From the NCBI GenBank assembly GCA_905479975.1, contig CAJQOS010000008.1:1-63460 (forward strand): a stretch of DNA of 63,460 nucleotides, in the 5' to 3' direction. Of this stretch, positions 48,974 through 58,313 are shown one piece after another. The position numbers were made by a program, and so were the translations under genes. Each line of letters begins with the position of its first letter. The stretch's first letter is position 1. The notes under the pieces were generated by a model, which had not been told where the DNA came from, searched no databases, and was given only the letters and a program-made list of their open reading frames with translations. Origin of the DNA: an uncultured Puniceicoccaceae bacterium (GTDB lineage: Bacteria; Verrucomicrobiota; Verrucomicrobiia; Opitutales; Coraliomargaritaceae).

Positions 48974-50056
48974 TCAAAAACAGACACAGTCCGAGCCATG
49001 GGCCCGCACACGCTCTAACAACCCGTCCACGTTGAGCTTCGGTGGGAGTTTTGTGCATTCTTCGATGAGCTGCTCGACATCTGAGTCAGAATATCCAGCA
49101 GGTATCTCATAGCGCTCATGATGCCGCACAATATAGTGAATGATCGCTTCAATATCCTGCGGTCGGTCTGCCAATTTGGGTATCTCAAGCTGACAGAGCG
49201 AAATCTCAAAATACAAACGGTCATCGATAGTGCCATTTGCTAATTCCTCATCCAGCGATGTGTAGGCCAAGCAAATCACGTGCATGCTCTCTGCAATCTT
49301 CTTAAACGAATCCGCCAACCACCCCTGCACTTCCATAGGCAGGGTCTCGACATAATGCAGCACCAGGGTGGTATTGCGTGCCCGTTCGAGTATGGCGCCC
49401 CACCGCCCCTTGGGGCCGATCAGCAGTTCACTCAAATCAATGCGACTCATCTGATTACACCTGCATTCAACAAGTTCGCTCCGTGCATAAGGACCATAAT
49501 CATGAATCAAGCTAGCAATATAGGGCTTACCGATGCCAACTGGCCCAGAAATTAAGATCGGCAACTTGGTATGGATCATTTCACCCAAATCGCATCGCAC
49601 CGCTCCGATCGCAGAACTATTCCCCAGCAAAGCGAGACACTCGTCCATACGATTACTCATCGCGACTGGACTTAGTGCATGCGTGGCGCCACGCTCCTGC
49701 CCTAGCGCGACTCGTATCGACGCCTGTATGTCGCCAATTGCAAGTGGCTTGGATACTACGTCTAAGAATTCCCACTGCACCACTGCAGCGCGAAGACGTT
49801 GATCTAAGACATCAGCCAGCAACACACATCTGACCTTGGGCTCACGCTTACGCATGCGAACGATCAATTCGAAACTTCCCATGGGTTGCACATTTGAATC
49901 TACGATGACCAGCGCGTGACGCTTCAATTCAAACAAGCGTAGAGCATCAATAGCGTCTCCCGCCTCATCGACAGCAGAACTAAAGCTAGAGCACAGTGTC
50001 ACAATCAGATCTCGTTCTTCTGCAGAGTTGTCGACAACCAGTATTGGTGAATCCAT
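48974..50056 (-). CDS. Degenerate NtrC-like protein (receiver plus inactive AAA+ domain)
   Basis: 360 residues. The receiver keeps Asp9, the acceptor Asp53 (LVIVDSN) and Lys103 (VSKPL) but has Asn10 in the acidic pocket. The AAA+ part aligns with sigma-54 activators, yet Walker A is GPVGIGKP (171-178) with Pro for the Ser/Thr, Walker B is LVLHY for LFLDE, and the GAFTGA loop that contacts sigma-54 is deleted (LIGPKGRWGAIL). No C-terminal helix-turn-helix is present. It cannot work as a normal activator; it may act as a signal-dependent adaptor or anti-activator. It stands between pheS and a rightward pseudouridine synthase. Confidence 0.82.
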   Translation of the reverse strand: MDSPILVVDNSAEERDLIVTLCSSFSSAVDEAGDAIDALRLFELKRHALVIVDSNVQPMGSFELIVRMRKREPKVRCVLLADVLDQRLRAAVVQWEFLDVVSKPLAIGDIQASIRVALGQERGATHALSPVAMSNRMDECLALLGNSSAIGAVRCDLGEMIHTKLPILISGPVGIGKPYIASLIHDYGPYARSELVECRCNQMSRIDLSELLIGPKGRWGAILERARNTTLVLHYVETLPMEVQGWLADSFKKIAESMHVICLAYTSLDEELANGTIDDRLYFEISLCQLEIPKLADRPQDIEAIIHYIVRHHERYEIPAGYSDSDVEQLIEECTKLPPKLNVDGLLERVRAHGSDCVCF

Positions 50057-50252
50057 ATATATTAGAGGGATGCTAGAATCAGCCTCGCAACGCAGGACAA
50101 AGTAGGCAATTCACCCTGCAAAACAATAATACTAACCCTAACTAACTACTTTTCACACAATCCTTACAATTAAAAGACCCAAAACGTCGCTTAAGTCAGA
50201 ATTCGGAATAAAAGACTTCCAATTCAAATGCGTCTGCGCCCAGTTTGCTACA

Positions 50253-50966
50253 ATGCACTTACCGATACTCTATCAGGACGCAGACTACGTCGCGATCGAC
50301 AAACCACCGGGCTTACTGGTGCACCGCACTCAACTGGATGCGCATGCGACTGAGTTCGCCCTGCAGATGCTTCGTGATCAAATCGAGCAAGAGGTGCTCC
50401 CTTGCCACCGACTTGACCGCCCAACCAGCGGCATCCTACTTTTTGCGCTCAACCATGATGCGCTCCGATTTGCGCAGAAACAGTTCGCGGAGAAAACGAC
50501 GCACAAAGAATACCATGCAGTGGTTCGTGGCTGGGCACCGGATAGCGGCGAGATTGACTATGAACTGCGCTCAGAGGATAATCCGACTAAATCGAAAAGC
50601 GCACAGACGCGCTACACCTGCGTCAATCGCTGCCAACTAGAGCTCCCCGTGGGGCGCTACCCGACTGCCCGATTTTCGCTACTGAAGCTCACCCCACTCA
50701 CTGGTCGGAAGCACCAATTACGCCGACACATGGCTCACATCCGGCATCCGATCCTAGGCGACACTTGCCACGGAGACAGTGCACAAAACCGCTTTCTCCG
50801 AGAACACTTTGGCGTGCAGCGGCTATTACTCAGAGCCACCAAACTGGAAATCCACCTTCCAGGCGGCGCAACCCGCCTAAGCGTGGAAGCGCCGGAAGCA
50901 TGCGAATTCAGCCAACTGGTTGCAGGCCTTGACCTCAAGCTGTCGCAGAGCCCGCCTCGTCCGTAG
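50253..50966 (+). CDS. truC: RluA-family pseudouridine synthase (TruC-like)
   Basis: 237 residues. The catalytic Asp is in CHRLDRPTSGILLFA. The N-terminal ILYQDADYVAIDKPPGLLVHR, KEYHAVVRGW and LTGRKHQLRRHMAHIRHPILGD are typical of TruC, which makes pseudouridine 65 in tRNA. No S4 domain precedes the catalytic part, which fits TruC rather than RluC/RluD. It converges on a hybrid kinase gene, and the two coding regions overlap by 32 bases. Confidence 0.88.
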   Translation: MHLPILYQDADYVAIDKPPGLLVHRTQLDAHATEFALQMLRDQIEQEVLPCHRLDRPTSGILLFALNHDALRFAQKQFAEKTTHKEYHAVVRGWAPDSGEIDYELRSEDNPTKSKSAQTRYTCVNRCQLELPVGRYPTARFSLLKLTPLTGRKHQLRRHMAHIRHPILGDTCHGDSAQNRFLREHFGVQRLLLRATKLEIHLPGGATRLSVEAPEACEFSQLVAGLDLKLSQSPPRP

Positions 50967-52827
50967 CAAACAGCTCGACAACCCTCTGTTCGAGTAACGC
51001 GAGCTTCAGCGGCTTACTAAGGTAAGCGTCCATTCCTATATCCAAGCAACGCCCCTCATCCCCCGACAAAGCATTTGCGGTCAGAGCGATAATCTTGACC
51101 CCCTTGACGGCCTCTCCCGCAGCACCAGAACGAATCAAGGCAGTCGCCTCCAACCCATCCATCACAGGCATTTGCAGATCCATAAAGACCAAGTCACAGT
51201 GGTGACTCTTTAAATGCTCAATCAGCTCTACGCCATTTCCCTTAAAGTCTGCTTCCCATCCCAAACGGCGTAGCATCATCTGTAGCACACGCTGGTTCGC
51301 ATGATTATCTTCCGCCACTGTGATCTTCAGCGGAAACTTCTCACCAACCTTCTTAGGACGATCCGGCTTCTCACGCTCAGCCACCTTTCGAGGCTTCAGA
51401 GGAATATGCCCCGGAGTCACACTGCCGCGCCCAACGGCTTCCGTCACTTGAATACGCGTATAGAAGCTAGAGCCCTTGCCAACTCGGCTCGTCGCCCAGA
51501 CTTTACCACCCATTGCTTCTGCCAGGCGTTTACAAATGACTAAGCCCAGCCCCGTGCCCCCATATTTTCGCGTGGTCGATGAGTCTCCTTGAGAGAATGG
51601 GCGAAATAACTTCTTCAACTGCTGAGGACTCATACCGATCCCCGTATCGCGCACCTCAAATTCAATCGCACAACCGCCATTCGCATCAGGAATCGAGTCC
51701 CGCGTTACAATCAATCGAATTTCGCCTTGCTCGGTAAATTTAACCGCATTCGCCAAGAGGTTCGTCAAAATCTGCCTGATCCGTGTTTCATCCCCATCGA
51801 TCATGCGCGAAACATCATCGCCGATCTCAACATTCAGAGCAATTCCCTGCTGCGTCGCTTCATTAAAAAACAAACTGGCAAGCTCACGCAGCATCGTCAC
51901 CAAATTAAATGTGCGCACCTCCAAGTTCATATAGCCTGACTCAATCTTAGAGAAATCCAACACATCATTGATCAATGCCATCAATGTTTCTCCACTCGAA
52001 CGAACGGTATTCACATAATCGAGCTGCTCTTCATTTAGATCCGTCTCGGCAAGCATATCAATAAACCCAATCACTCCATTCAATGGAGTGCGAATTTCGT
52101 GACTCATCGTCGCCAAGAAATCACTTTTCGCGCGATTGGCAAAATCTGCTTCTTGCGCCGAGGCCTGTGCTTCAGCGATGACCAAATTCAAGCGCTGATT
52201 CACCTCCTCTAGCTTCTGCTGCGCCATCTCCGCATCTTCCATCATACTGAACGCGACTTTACGCCCCTGCCCCAGCTCCCGTGCTTGATTCATCAAATCA
52301 TTATTCATGCCGACCAACTCTTTCTCAGCGCGTTTCCAACGTTGCTCAGCTTCCCCACGTTCGCGCAAGCCTTGCCGCATCGTTTCCGCAACACCGTTGA
52401 ACTCCGAAAAATCAAATACCTGGTGCATTAAAGCAGAAGCCTCAGGCCCGCCGCTAGATAAACGATCTCCCAGCAAGTTTAGATTTTGCTCCATCATAGA
52501 AGCAATATGCTTGGAGATCATCACCGGAACCGCCACACCAACCACTAGCATCGCTAACGCTAATGTCATCTCAAGCAGGATGTCCCGATCCAACTTCCTC
52601 TGACGTTCCCCTCGTATCGCTTCGATTTCATCAATCCGAGCATCCGGTAATTCCTGCATCTCCAAGACTAGCTCATTTAACTGAGCCTCAAGGGCATCGC
52701 TGTTCTCAACATAATCAAAAAACCGAATGGAAGCGAGCAATCCAACAACGACAAACAACATCAGGATCATTGGTAGTCCGGCAAATACGATAAAAGCCCT
52801 CGCAATCGAATTCGGTCGATTATTCAT
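50935..52827 (-). CDS. Hybrid histidine kinase with C-terminal receiver
   Basis: 630 residues. Two N-terminal helices (about 10-32 and 82-104) enclose a short periplasmic segment. A coiled coil follows up to about residue 240. The dimerisation His is in FLATMSHEIRTPLNG. ATP-binding motifs are the N box NLLANAVKFT, DTGIGM and GTGLGLVICKRL. The receiver has LVFMDLQMPVMDG and YLSKPLKL. It overlaps the PAS protein gene upstream by eight bases, so the sensor input may be supplied by that protein. No DNA-binding regulator is nearby. Confidence 0.92.
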   Translation of the reverse strand: MNNRPNSIARAFIVFAGLPMILMLFVVVGLLASIRFFDYVENSDALEAQLNELVLEMQELPDARIDEIEAIRGERQRKLDRDILLEMTLALAMLVVGVAVPVMISKHIASMMEQNLNLLGDRLSSGGPEASALMHQVFDFSEFNGVAETMRQGLRERGEAEQRWKRAEKELVGMNNDLMNQARELGQGRKVAFSMMEDAEMAQQKLEEVNQRLNLVIAEAQASAQEADFANRAKSDFLATMSHEIRTPLNGVIGFIDMLAETDLNEEQLDYVNTVRSSGETLMALINDVLDFSKIESGYMNLEVRTFNLVTMLRELASLFFNEATQQGIALNVEIGDDVSRMIDGDETRIRQILTNLLANAVKFTEQGEIRLIVTRDSIPDANGGCAIEFEVRDTGIGMSPQQLKKLFRPFSQGDSSTTRKYGGTGLGLVICKRLAEAMGGKVWATSRVGKGSSFYTRIQVTEAVGRGSVTPGHIPLKPRKVAEREKPDRPKKVGEKFPLKITVAEDNHANQRVLQMMLRRLGWEADFKGNGVELIEHLKSHHCDLVFMDLQMPVMDGLEATALIRSGAAGEAVKGVKIIALTANALSGDEGRCLDIGMDAYLSKPLKLALLEQRVVELFATDEAGSATA

Positions 52828-53638
52828 GCTCCACCCCCTTCTGTGTGTTCAACGTCTGTTGAACAAACCGAGAATCATCCGTCCGCGAGTCCACTCGATA
52901 TAGAGCTGGTTGCCCTGCCTGCCGAAGTAACTGGTTGACCTCGCCCTTCAATTCCAACACGCGGCCTTCTCGACGCACGATCCCTTTCTTAAAACGCTCT
53001 AAATCCCCCATCACTCGCTCATAATCAGCCAACTCCGCAGCCTTACGAGGCAAGCGAAAAAAGGCAGCTTCGACCAAATGTAGATGAGGCATGTAACGAC
53101 CACTAATCAATAGCCCCACCGACTTGCCGTCAGCTTGCCGACATACGAGTTCTTCCCGCACACTGATGGTGCCCACCTTTATTTGATACACGACACTCGA
53201 TAAATGCGTGGAATCGACGCCAAGCACCTCTTCTAAAGGCGCCCCCTTTAAGTTCTGATTCGCAGAAATACCCAACAGGTCAAAAAAACCTGAACTGACA
53301 CGATCAATCATTAACGTGCCAGCATCAAAAGTCACGAGGCAGGCGACCGAATTCGAGTATAACTCATTAATACGCTCCGCCTCGATGCGAAGCTGATCAA
53401 CATACTTCCGTTCAGCCTGCGCCAACTCGTAACTCAATGCCCGTTCACGGCAAACAAACATGCCGACAGTCAAAGCACTCAACGAAGCCAGAATGATCGT
53501 CTCCATCGGCTCCACTCCAATACGGAAAAAAACAAGACTAAGCGCCGCAAATGAGAAAATAGCAGCAACCACTCCAACCAAACAATGGTAGGATGAGGAG
53601 GAAGAGGATTGGGTATCAGACTGAAAATCCGCAGGCAT
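52820..53638 (-). CDS. Membrane protein with PAS-like domain, partner of the hybrid kinase
   Basis: 272 residues. Two membrane helices (about residues 18-60), a coiled coil (RALSYELAQAERKYVDQLRIE) and a PAS-like domain (LYSNSVACLVTFDAGTLMIDRVSSGFFDLLG ... VLGVD) are followed by a second coiled coil. It has no kinase domain. The gene overlaps the kinase gene by eight bases, so the pair look like a split sensor in which PAS input is delivered in trans. Confidence 0.75.
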   Translation of the reverse strand: MPADFQSDTQSSSSSSYHCLVGVVAAIFSFAALSLVFFRIGVEPMETIILASLSALTVGMFVCRERALSYELAQAERKYVDQLRIEAERINELYSNSVACLVTFDAGTLMIDRVSSGFFDLLGISANQNLKGAPLEEVLGVDSTHLSSVVYQIKVGTISVREELVCRQADGKSVGLLISGRYMPHLHLVEAAFFRLPRKAAELADYERVMGDLERFKKGIVRREGRVLELKGEVNQLLRQAGQPALYRVDSRTDDSRFVQQTLNTQKGVEHE

Positions 53639-53756
53639 TATCGAGTGCAGACGCGTAACTAGCTAGGGTGTAAGAGATTGTATGTTTCAGCAGTTAGTCA
53701 AGCCAAGCACTCTCAGGCAACGAAAATATACCATAAACCGGATCAGCGAAAAATGC

Positions 53757-54122
53757 CTAAAGTTTCACCTCGTCCGAATCCCGCCAGAGATAATCCAGTC
53801 GATACAAATCACGCATCTCCTCGGTCTGTAGATGAATCATGAAATCAAAGGCATCCACAACGACCCAACCGCTGCCGAGTTCGCGATCCTGTCCCAGCAA
53901 TTTAACGCCGGCATCACTGAGCGCCTTATCCAAAGCCGACTTAATCGCTTTCACATGCGGATTCGAGGTCCCAGTCGCGAGGACCATGTAGTCCGTAATA
54001 GACGATGTGTCACGAACGTCCAGCACGCGAATTGCCTCGCCCTTTTTATCTTCGATTGCGGATACAGCGCAGCGAATTTCATCGAGCGTAGCATTTGTCT
54101 GATTCTGTTTTGAAGTGGCCAT
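53757..54122 (-). CDS. rsfS: Ribosomal silencing factor RsfS
   Basis: 121 residues. RsfS binds L14 on the large subunit and blocks subunit joining in stationary phase or starvation. Family text: IRVLDVRDTSSITDYMVLATGTSNPHVKAI, GSGWVVVDAFDFMIHLQTEEMRDLYRLDYLW. It follows nadD by eight bases, the usual gene pair in bacteria. Its frame ends with DEVKL. Confidence 0.94.
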   Translation of the reverse strand: MATSKQNQTNATLDEIRCAVSAIEDKKGEAIRVLDVRDTSSITDYMVLATGTSNPHVKAIKSALDKALSDAGVKLLGQDRELGSGWVVVDAFDFMIHLQTEEMRDLYRLDYLWRDSDEVKL

Positions 54123-54130
54123 ATTGATTC

Positions 54131-54748
54131 TTACTGCAAGTTCCTATAAAGCTCCTGCTCCGAAATGAAAGCCTGAACTGCATCCGGCACCAAACCTTGC
54201 AGCGATCTCCCCTCTTTGCAACGCGCTCGTATCTCGCTCGAACTCTCGCTCATCAGCGGTGCTTCGATCACTTGATAGCGTAAACCGGGGATCGGCGCCG
54301 AGCCGATTAAATCTGCCCCAGGCCGCGCCAACACTAGAAAGGTCACGAGTCCGGCCAGCTCATTAATACAATACCAGCGGTGCAATTGCTCGAACTGATC
54401 CGCACCAATAATCCAAAATAATTCAGCATCTCCGTGGCATTCACAAAAATGACGCACCGTATCAATCGTATAGCTCACCCCGCCCCGATCCAACTCGGAC
54501 GTATTCAGCTCGAAACGCGCCTCCTCTGACAGTGCCAAACGTAGCATCTCCAGCCGCGCCGCGTCGTTCGACAAAGGAGAATGCACCTTGAGTGGAGACT
54601 GCGCAGCTGGAATAAAAACCACCCGATCCAACCGCGCCTGCTCCAGCGCATAGCGCGCCACCCGCAGATGTGCGCAGTGCACGGGATCGAACGCACCTCC
54701 ATACAAAGCGAAACGCGCAGGCCGATGTTCATTTTCCGGATCTTTCAT
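54131..54748 (-). CDS. nadD: Nicotinate-nucleotide adenylyltransferase
   Basis: 205 residues. It joins ATP and nicotinate mononucleotide to deamido-NAD. The nucleotide-binding motif is GGAFDPVHCAHL. FIPAAQSPLK and the C-terminal SSSEIRARCKEG (ISSTxIR-type) are signatures. It is first in an operon with rsfS. A short basic leader (MKDPENEHRPAR) precedes the first strand. Confidence 0.94.
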   Translation of the reverse strand: MKDPENEHRPARFALYGGAFDPVHCAHLRVARYALEQARLDRVVFIPAAQSPLKVHSPLSNDAARLEMLRLALSEEARFELNTSELDRGGVSYTIDTVRHFCECHGDAELFWIIGADQFEQLHRWYCINELAGLVTFLVLARPGADLIGSAPIPGLRYQVIEAPLMSESSSEIRARCKEGRSLQGLVPDAVQAFISEQELYRNLQ

Positions 54749-54821
54749 ACTTTCAGCAGATTGTTTTGACCTTCAACCGATACTGTTTGATAGCCTTTGT
54801 CCAGAACCCAAGAAGCTCAAC

Positions 54822-55484
54822 ATGCAAAGCACCTCGACCAACACCTCTCATACCTCCCTCGCCGAAACGCTCGAAAACATCCATTTTGAGACAGATCAAG
54901 GCGGCCCGTCGATCGGCGGACTCACCAGCGCAGTGGGCGACAAGGGGTTCGGCGTGCTGTTGATGCTACTCGCCCTGCCCAGCGCCCTGCCCGTGCCGGC
55001 CCCCGGCTACAGCATCCCGTTCGGCATCGCCATGGCGATCATCGCAGCACAGATTTTCGTCGGCCGTAAAACGATCTGGCTGCCTAGGCGCATCATGGCG
55101 TTTCGCGTGCATCCCAGACTCGCGAGCAAAATGCTACGAAGCGGCGCATCCTTCCTCAGACGTGTCGAAACGCTCATTAAACCACGAATGCGCTGGATGC
55201 ACTCCCGAGCGGGCCATTCCGCCTTAGCCGTAATCATATTTATCATGGCCGTGTTCATGATGATCCCCATCCCCGGCACCAACACCATGCCCGCCATGTC
55301 CATTTTCATCATCGGCGTCAGCATGTCCGAGGAAGACGGCTTTATCGCCATCGGCGCCATCGCATGTGCGATTCTAGCCGCAACCGTATCAGGAGTCGTC
55401 CTGTATCTGTTCTGCACGCAAGGCCCCGAAGCAGCCGAAGGCGCTAAAGACTGGATCAAAGCACAACTAGGCATGGGGGCATAA
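54822..55484 (+). CDS. exoD: ExoD-family membrane protein
   Basis: 220 residues with about four membrane helices. ExoD text: GFGVLLMLLALPSALPVPAPGYSIPFGIAMAIIAAQIFVGRKTIWLP and the C-terminal MMIPIPGTNTMPAMSIFIIGVSMSEEDG. The family affects exopolysaccharide production in rhizobia, but its biochemical role is unknown. It is a single gene with its own terminator and diverges from nadD. Confidence 0.9.
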   Translation: MQSTSTNTSHTSLAETLENIHFETDQGGPSIGGLTSAVGDKGFGVLLMLLALPSALPVPAPGYSIPFGIAMAIIAAQIFVGRKTIWLPRRIMAFRVHPRLASKMLRSGASFLRRVETLIKPRMRWMHSRAGHSALAVIIFIMAVFMMIPIPGTNTMPAMSIFIIGVSMSEEDGFIAIGAIACAILAATVSGVVLYLFCTQGPEAAEGAKDWIKAQLGMGA

Positions 55485-55518
55485 AAAATCCCTGCTGAGC
55501 GAATCAACAGGGATTTTT
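55484..55518. terminator. Bidirectional terminator between exoD and tRNA-Gln
   Basis: AAAAATCCCTG (55484-55494) pairs with CAGGGATTTTT (55508-55518). The T5 run serves the rightward exoD transcript; the mirror T run on the minus strand serves tRNA-Gln. Confidence 0.88.
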
Positions 55519-55521
55519 AAA

Positions 55522-55595
55522 TGGTAGGCCTACAGGGATTTGAACCCCGAATGACTGCACCAAAAACAGTAGTGTTACCATTACACCATAGGCCT
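55522..55595 (-). tRNA. tRNA-Gln (TTG anticodon)
   Basis: The minus strand folds with acceptor AGGCCTA/TAGGCCT, anticodon stem ACTGT/GCAGT and loop TTTTGGT, giving anticodon TTG for CAA/CAG. The discriminator is A and CCA is encoded. With GatCAB encoded in this window, this tRNA is probably charged by the indirect Glu route. Confidence 0.95.
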
Positions 55596-55741
55596 TTAAA
55601 GTTGGCGTAGAGTAGAAACGATCTCCCACTCGTCAAGCCCTCACTTCAAGAATTTTCAAAGATTTTAAATCTTGATCGCGAGTCCGCATTTACAACAGAC
55701 GAACTTGTCCGATTATTTACACCCGATCTCCAATCGATGGG

Positions 55742-55770
55742 TTGACGTCATCGTAAAAACAGCGTTTAAA
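55742..55770 (+). promoter_or_regulatory. Putative pyrH promoter
   Basis: TTGACG (55742-55747), a 17-base spacer and TTTAAA (55765-55770). The pyrH ATG is 9 bases after the -10, so the mRNA would have almost no leader. This also argues against the longer upstream start for pyrH. Confidence 0.5.
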
Positions 55771-55779
55771 ACCGCTTTA

Positions 55780-56520
55780 ATGGATGAAGTAGACCAATCT
55801 GGCCCAAAGCCGAAATATCGCCGTATTATTTTAAAGTTGAGCGGCGAAGTGCTGCGCAACACCGAAGATGGTGACCCCATCGACGCTAAAATCCTTAAGG
55901 ACATCTGCGAAGAAGTTAAAAAAGTTGCTGATATCGGCGTCGAAATCGGCCTAGTCATCGGCGGCGGCAATATCTTTCGCGGCCTGAGCGGCGCTGAAAT
56001 GCGCGGCGTCGATCGCACCACCGGCGACTATATGGGCATGCTCGCCACAGTCATCAACGGCCTAGCCTTCATGGACTGCCTCGAAAAGCTGGACGTCACC
56101 GTGCGCCTACAAAGCGCCATCCCGATGGATAAGCTCGCAGAGCCCTTCATCCTGCGCCGTGCCACACGTCACCTAGAGCGTGGCCGCGTGGTGATCTTTG
56201 CCGGCGGCACAGGCAACCCCTACTTCTCCACGGACACCTGCGCAGCCCTACGCGCCAGTGAGATCGGTGCCGACATGCTAATGAAAGCCACCAAGGTGGA
56301 CGGTATTTACAACAAAGACCCCAACAAGCACGACGATGCCGTCAAATACGACCACCTCGAATACATCGACGCCCTGCGCGACCGCCTCAACGTGATGGAC
56401 TCCACCGCATTCTCGCTCTGCATGGAAAACAAAATGCCAATCCTCGTCTTCAGCATGCGCGAGCCCGGCTCTATCCTCCGCGCAGTGATGGGCGAAGAAA
56501 TCGGCACACTCGTCAACTAA
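55780..56520 (+). CDS. pyrH: UMP kinase
   Basis: 246 residues. It phosphorylates UMP to UDP. The N-terminal [13 protein letters not shown] is the phosphate-binding region. [43 protein letters not shown] and [11 protein letters not shown] are family motifs. The ATG giving [13 protein letters not shown] fits typical lengths; a frame 36 codons longer lacks coding character and would cross the promoter. It is followed by frr, the normal order. Confidence 0.96.
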   Translation: MDEVDQSGPKPKYRRIILKLSGEVLRNTEDGDPIDAKILKDICEEVKKVADIGVEIGLVIGGGNIFRGLSGAEMRGVDRTTGDYMGMLATVINGLAFMDCLEKLDVTVRLQSAIPMDKLAEPFILRRATRHLERGRVVIFAGGTGNPYFSTDTCAALRASEIGADMLMKATKVDGIYNKDPNKHDDAVKYDHLEYIDALRDRLNVMDSTAFSLCMENKMPILVFSMREPGSILRAVMGEEIGTLVN

Positions 56521-56550
56521 CACACGAATTTTAAACACAATGCTATAGAT

Positions 56551-57108
56551 ATGGAACCAAAAGACATCCTAAAGACACTCACTGCAGACCTAAAAAAAGC
56601 AGTCGAACATACACTCAATCAATTCGGTAGCCTGAACACCGGCAAAGCATCCCCCACGATGCTAGACAGCGTGCGCGTAAACGCCTACGGCAGCACCGTG
56701 ACCCTCAAGGAAGTCGCGGCAGTCACGACTCCCGATGCCAAGACCATCATGGTTCAGCCATGGGATAAAAGCGTCATCAAAGACGTCGAAAAAGGCATTC
56801 AAGAAGCCAACCTCGGCCTCAACCCAATGATCGACGGCGGCATTCTCCGCGTCCCCGTCCCTGAATTGACAGGACAACGCCGCCAAGAGCTCGCCAAGAC
56901 AGCAGGTAACATGGCCGAAGACGGCCGCGTCCGTGTGCGTCAAGCGCGCCGCGATGCACTCGATCTCTTTAAAGCAGCGAAAAACGACGGCCTCTCCGAA
57001 GACGATTTCAAGCGCTACGAAAAAGAAGTGCAGAAAGAACACGACGATTACGTCGCCGAAATCAACAAACAGTTGGGAGCCAAGGAAGCAGACCTGAAGA
57101 AGGTCTAA
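56551..57108 (+). CDS. frr: Ribosome recycling factor
   Basis: 185 residues, standard length. It splits post-termination ribosomes with EF-G. Typical text: LNTGKASPTMLDSVRVNAYGS, VQPWDKSVIKDVEKGI, LGLNPMIDGGILRVPVPELTGQRRQELAKTAG and the long basic helix VRVRQARRDALD. It starts 30 bases after pyrH. Confidence 0.97.
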   Translation: MEPKDILKTLTADLKKAVEHTLNQFGSLNTGKASPTMLDSVRVNAYGSTVTLKEVAAVTTPDAKTIMVQPWDKSVIKDVEKGIQEANLGLNPMIDGGILRVPVPELTGQRRQELAKTAGNMAEDGRVRVRQARRDALDLFKAAKNDGLSEDDFKRYEKEVQKEHDDYVAEINKQLGAKEADLKKV

Positions 57109-57117
57109 TTCAAACAA

Positions 57118-58224
57118 GTGGCTCCACTCGAACAGGCTAAACGTGTTGTTATCAAACTCGGCACCGGCGTATTAACGTCTGGTATCGGCGATTTGGATAC
57201 GGCTCGCATCGAAGCACTCTGCCGCCAGGTCAAAACACTGCGTGATCGCGGAATCGACGTCATCATCGTCAGTTCCGGCGCAGTCGGCCTCGGCATGGGC
57301 AAACTCGCACTTAAACAACGCCCCAAAGATCTCGCCACGCAGCAAGCCTGCGCCGCAGTCGGGCAGACGATTCTAATCAACACTTGGCAACAGGGCTTTG
57401 ATCCACACGGTTTAACCGTGGCTCAGATTCTCCTCACCCGCGAGGATCTGCGCGCCAAGCACCGCCACAACGCTGTGTTTAATACTGTCGAGCGCCTGCT
57501 CGCAACTGGCGCGGTGCCAATTGTCAACGAGAACGACACCGTCAGCGCCAGCGAAATCAAATTCGGCGATAATGACACTCTCTCCGCACTCGTGGCCAGC
57601 ATCACCAACGCCGATCAACTGTTCATTCTCTCCAACATTCCCGGACTCATCGATATGCAAGGCACTGGCGAAGTCGTGCCCTACGTCGAAAAGATGACCC
57701 CAGAGATCGAGGCAATGGCAGAAGGCACCACGCACACGACCTCCGTCGGTGGCATGATCAGCAAGCTATCAGCCGCCAAAATCGCCCATCGCGCCGGTTG
57801 TGGCGTCACGATTGGCAGCGGGCAAGATAGCGAGCTCTTCAACAAGCTCCTCGCTGGCGAAAGCGTCGGCACCTACTTTGCCCCCAGCGGCGAGCCAATC
57901 AAATCACACAAGCGCTGGATGGCCATTCAAGACCACACGCACGGCACACTGACCATCGATGCAGGCGCTGCGACAGCATTACAAGATTTCGGAAAAAGCC
58001 TACTCGCCGCCGGCATCACCGCCAGCGAAGGCGAGTTCGAAGAAGGCGACGTCATCAAAATTTGCACCGAAGACGGCACAACCATCGCCCACGGCCTCGC
58101 CACCATCAACGCCAGCGACACCGGCAAGATCCTCGGTCTACACCCAGCAGAAATCACAGCCAAGCTCCCTGCACTACACTCCAGTGTAGTCGTCCACCGC
58201 GACCACCTAGTGCTGCTCGACTAA
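57118..58224 (+). CDS. proB: Glutamate 5-kinase
   Basis: 368 residues, first step of proline synthesis. The amino acid kinase domain has KRVVIKLGTGVLT, DVIIVSSGAVGLGM, PIVNENDTVS and FGDNDTLSALVA. A C-terminal PUA domain starts at about residue 277 (HGTLTIDAGAATALQDF). It starts with GTG 9 bases after frr, so it is part of pyrH-frr-proB, an unusual combination with proA absent. Confidence 0.95.
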   Translation: MAPLEQAKRVVIKLGTGVLTSGIGDLDTARIEALCRQVKTLRDRGIDVIIVSSGAVGLGMGKLALKQRPKDLATQQACAAVGQTILINTWQQGFDPHGLTVAQILLTREDLRAKHRHNAVFNTVERLLATGAVPIVNENDTVSASEIKFGDNDTLSALVASITNADQLFILSNIPGLIDMQGTGEVVPYVEKMTPEIEAMAEGTTHTTSVGGMISKLSAAKIAHRAGCGVTIGSGQDSELFNKLLAGESVGTYFAPSGEPIKSHKRWMAIQDHTHGTLTIDAGAATALQDFGKSLLAAGITASEGEFEEGDVIKICTEDGTTIAHGLATINASDTGKILGLHPAEITAKLPALHSSVVVHRDHLVLLD

Positions 58225-58227
58225 GCA

Positions 58228-58258
58228 AAAAAAGGGGATGCCGTAGCATCCCCTTAAA
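58228..58258. terminator. Intrinsic terminator after proB
   Basis: GGGGATGC and GCATCCCC (58234-58253) form an 8-pair stem around CGTA, with A-rich sequence on the left and TTAAAAA on the right. The A7 run on the left gives T7 on the minus strand, so it fits best as the terminator of the leftward EF-hand gene; its T run in the rightward direction is weak. Confidence 0.7.
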
Positions 58259-58313
58259 AATAAATCGCACGCCAAAGAATTCTAAGCAGTGCGGTTGCAG
58301 CCGTAGGCGCGCC

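Noticed and set aside
48974..50056. Functional sigma-54 activator
   Set aside because: GAFTGA loop, Walker B acids, the Walker A Ser/Thr and the DNA-binding domain are all missing.
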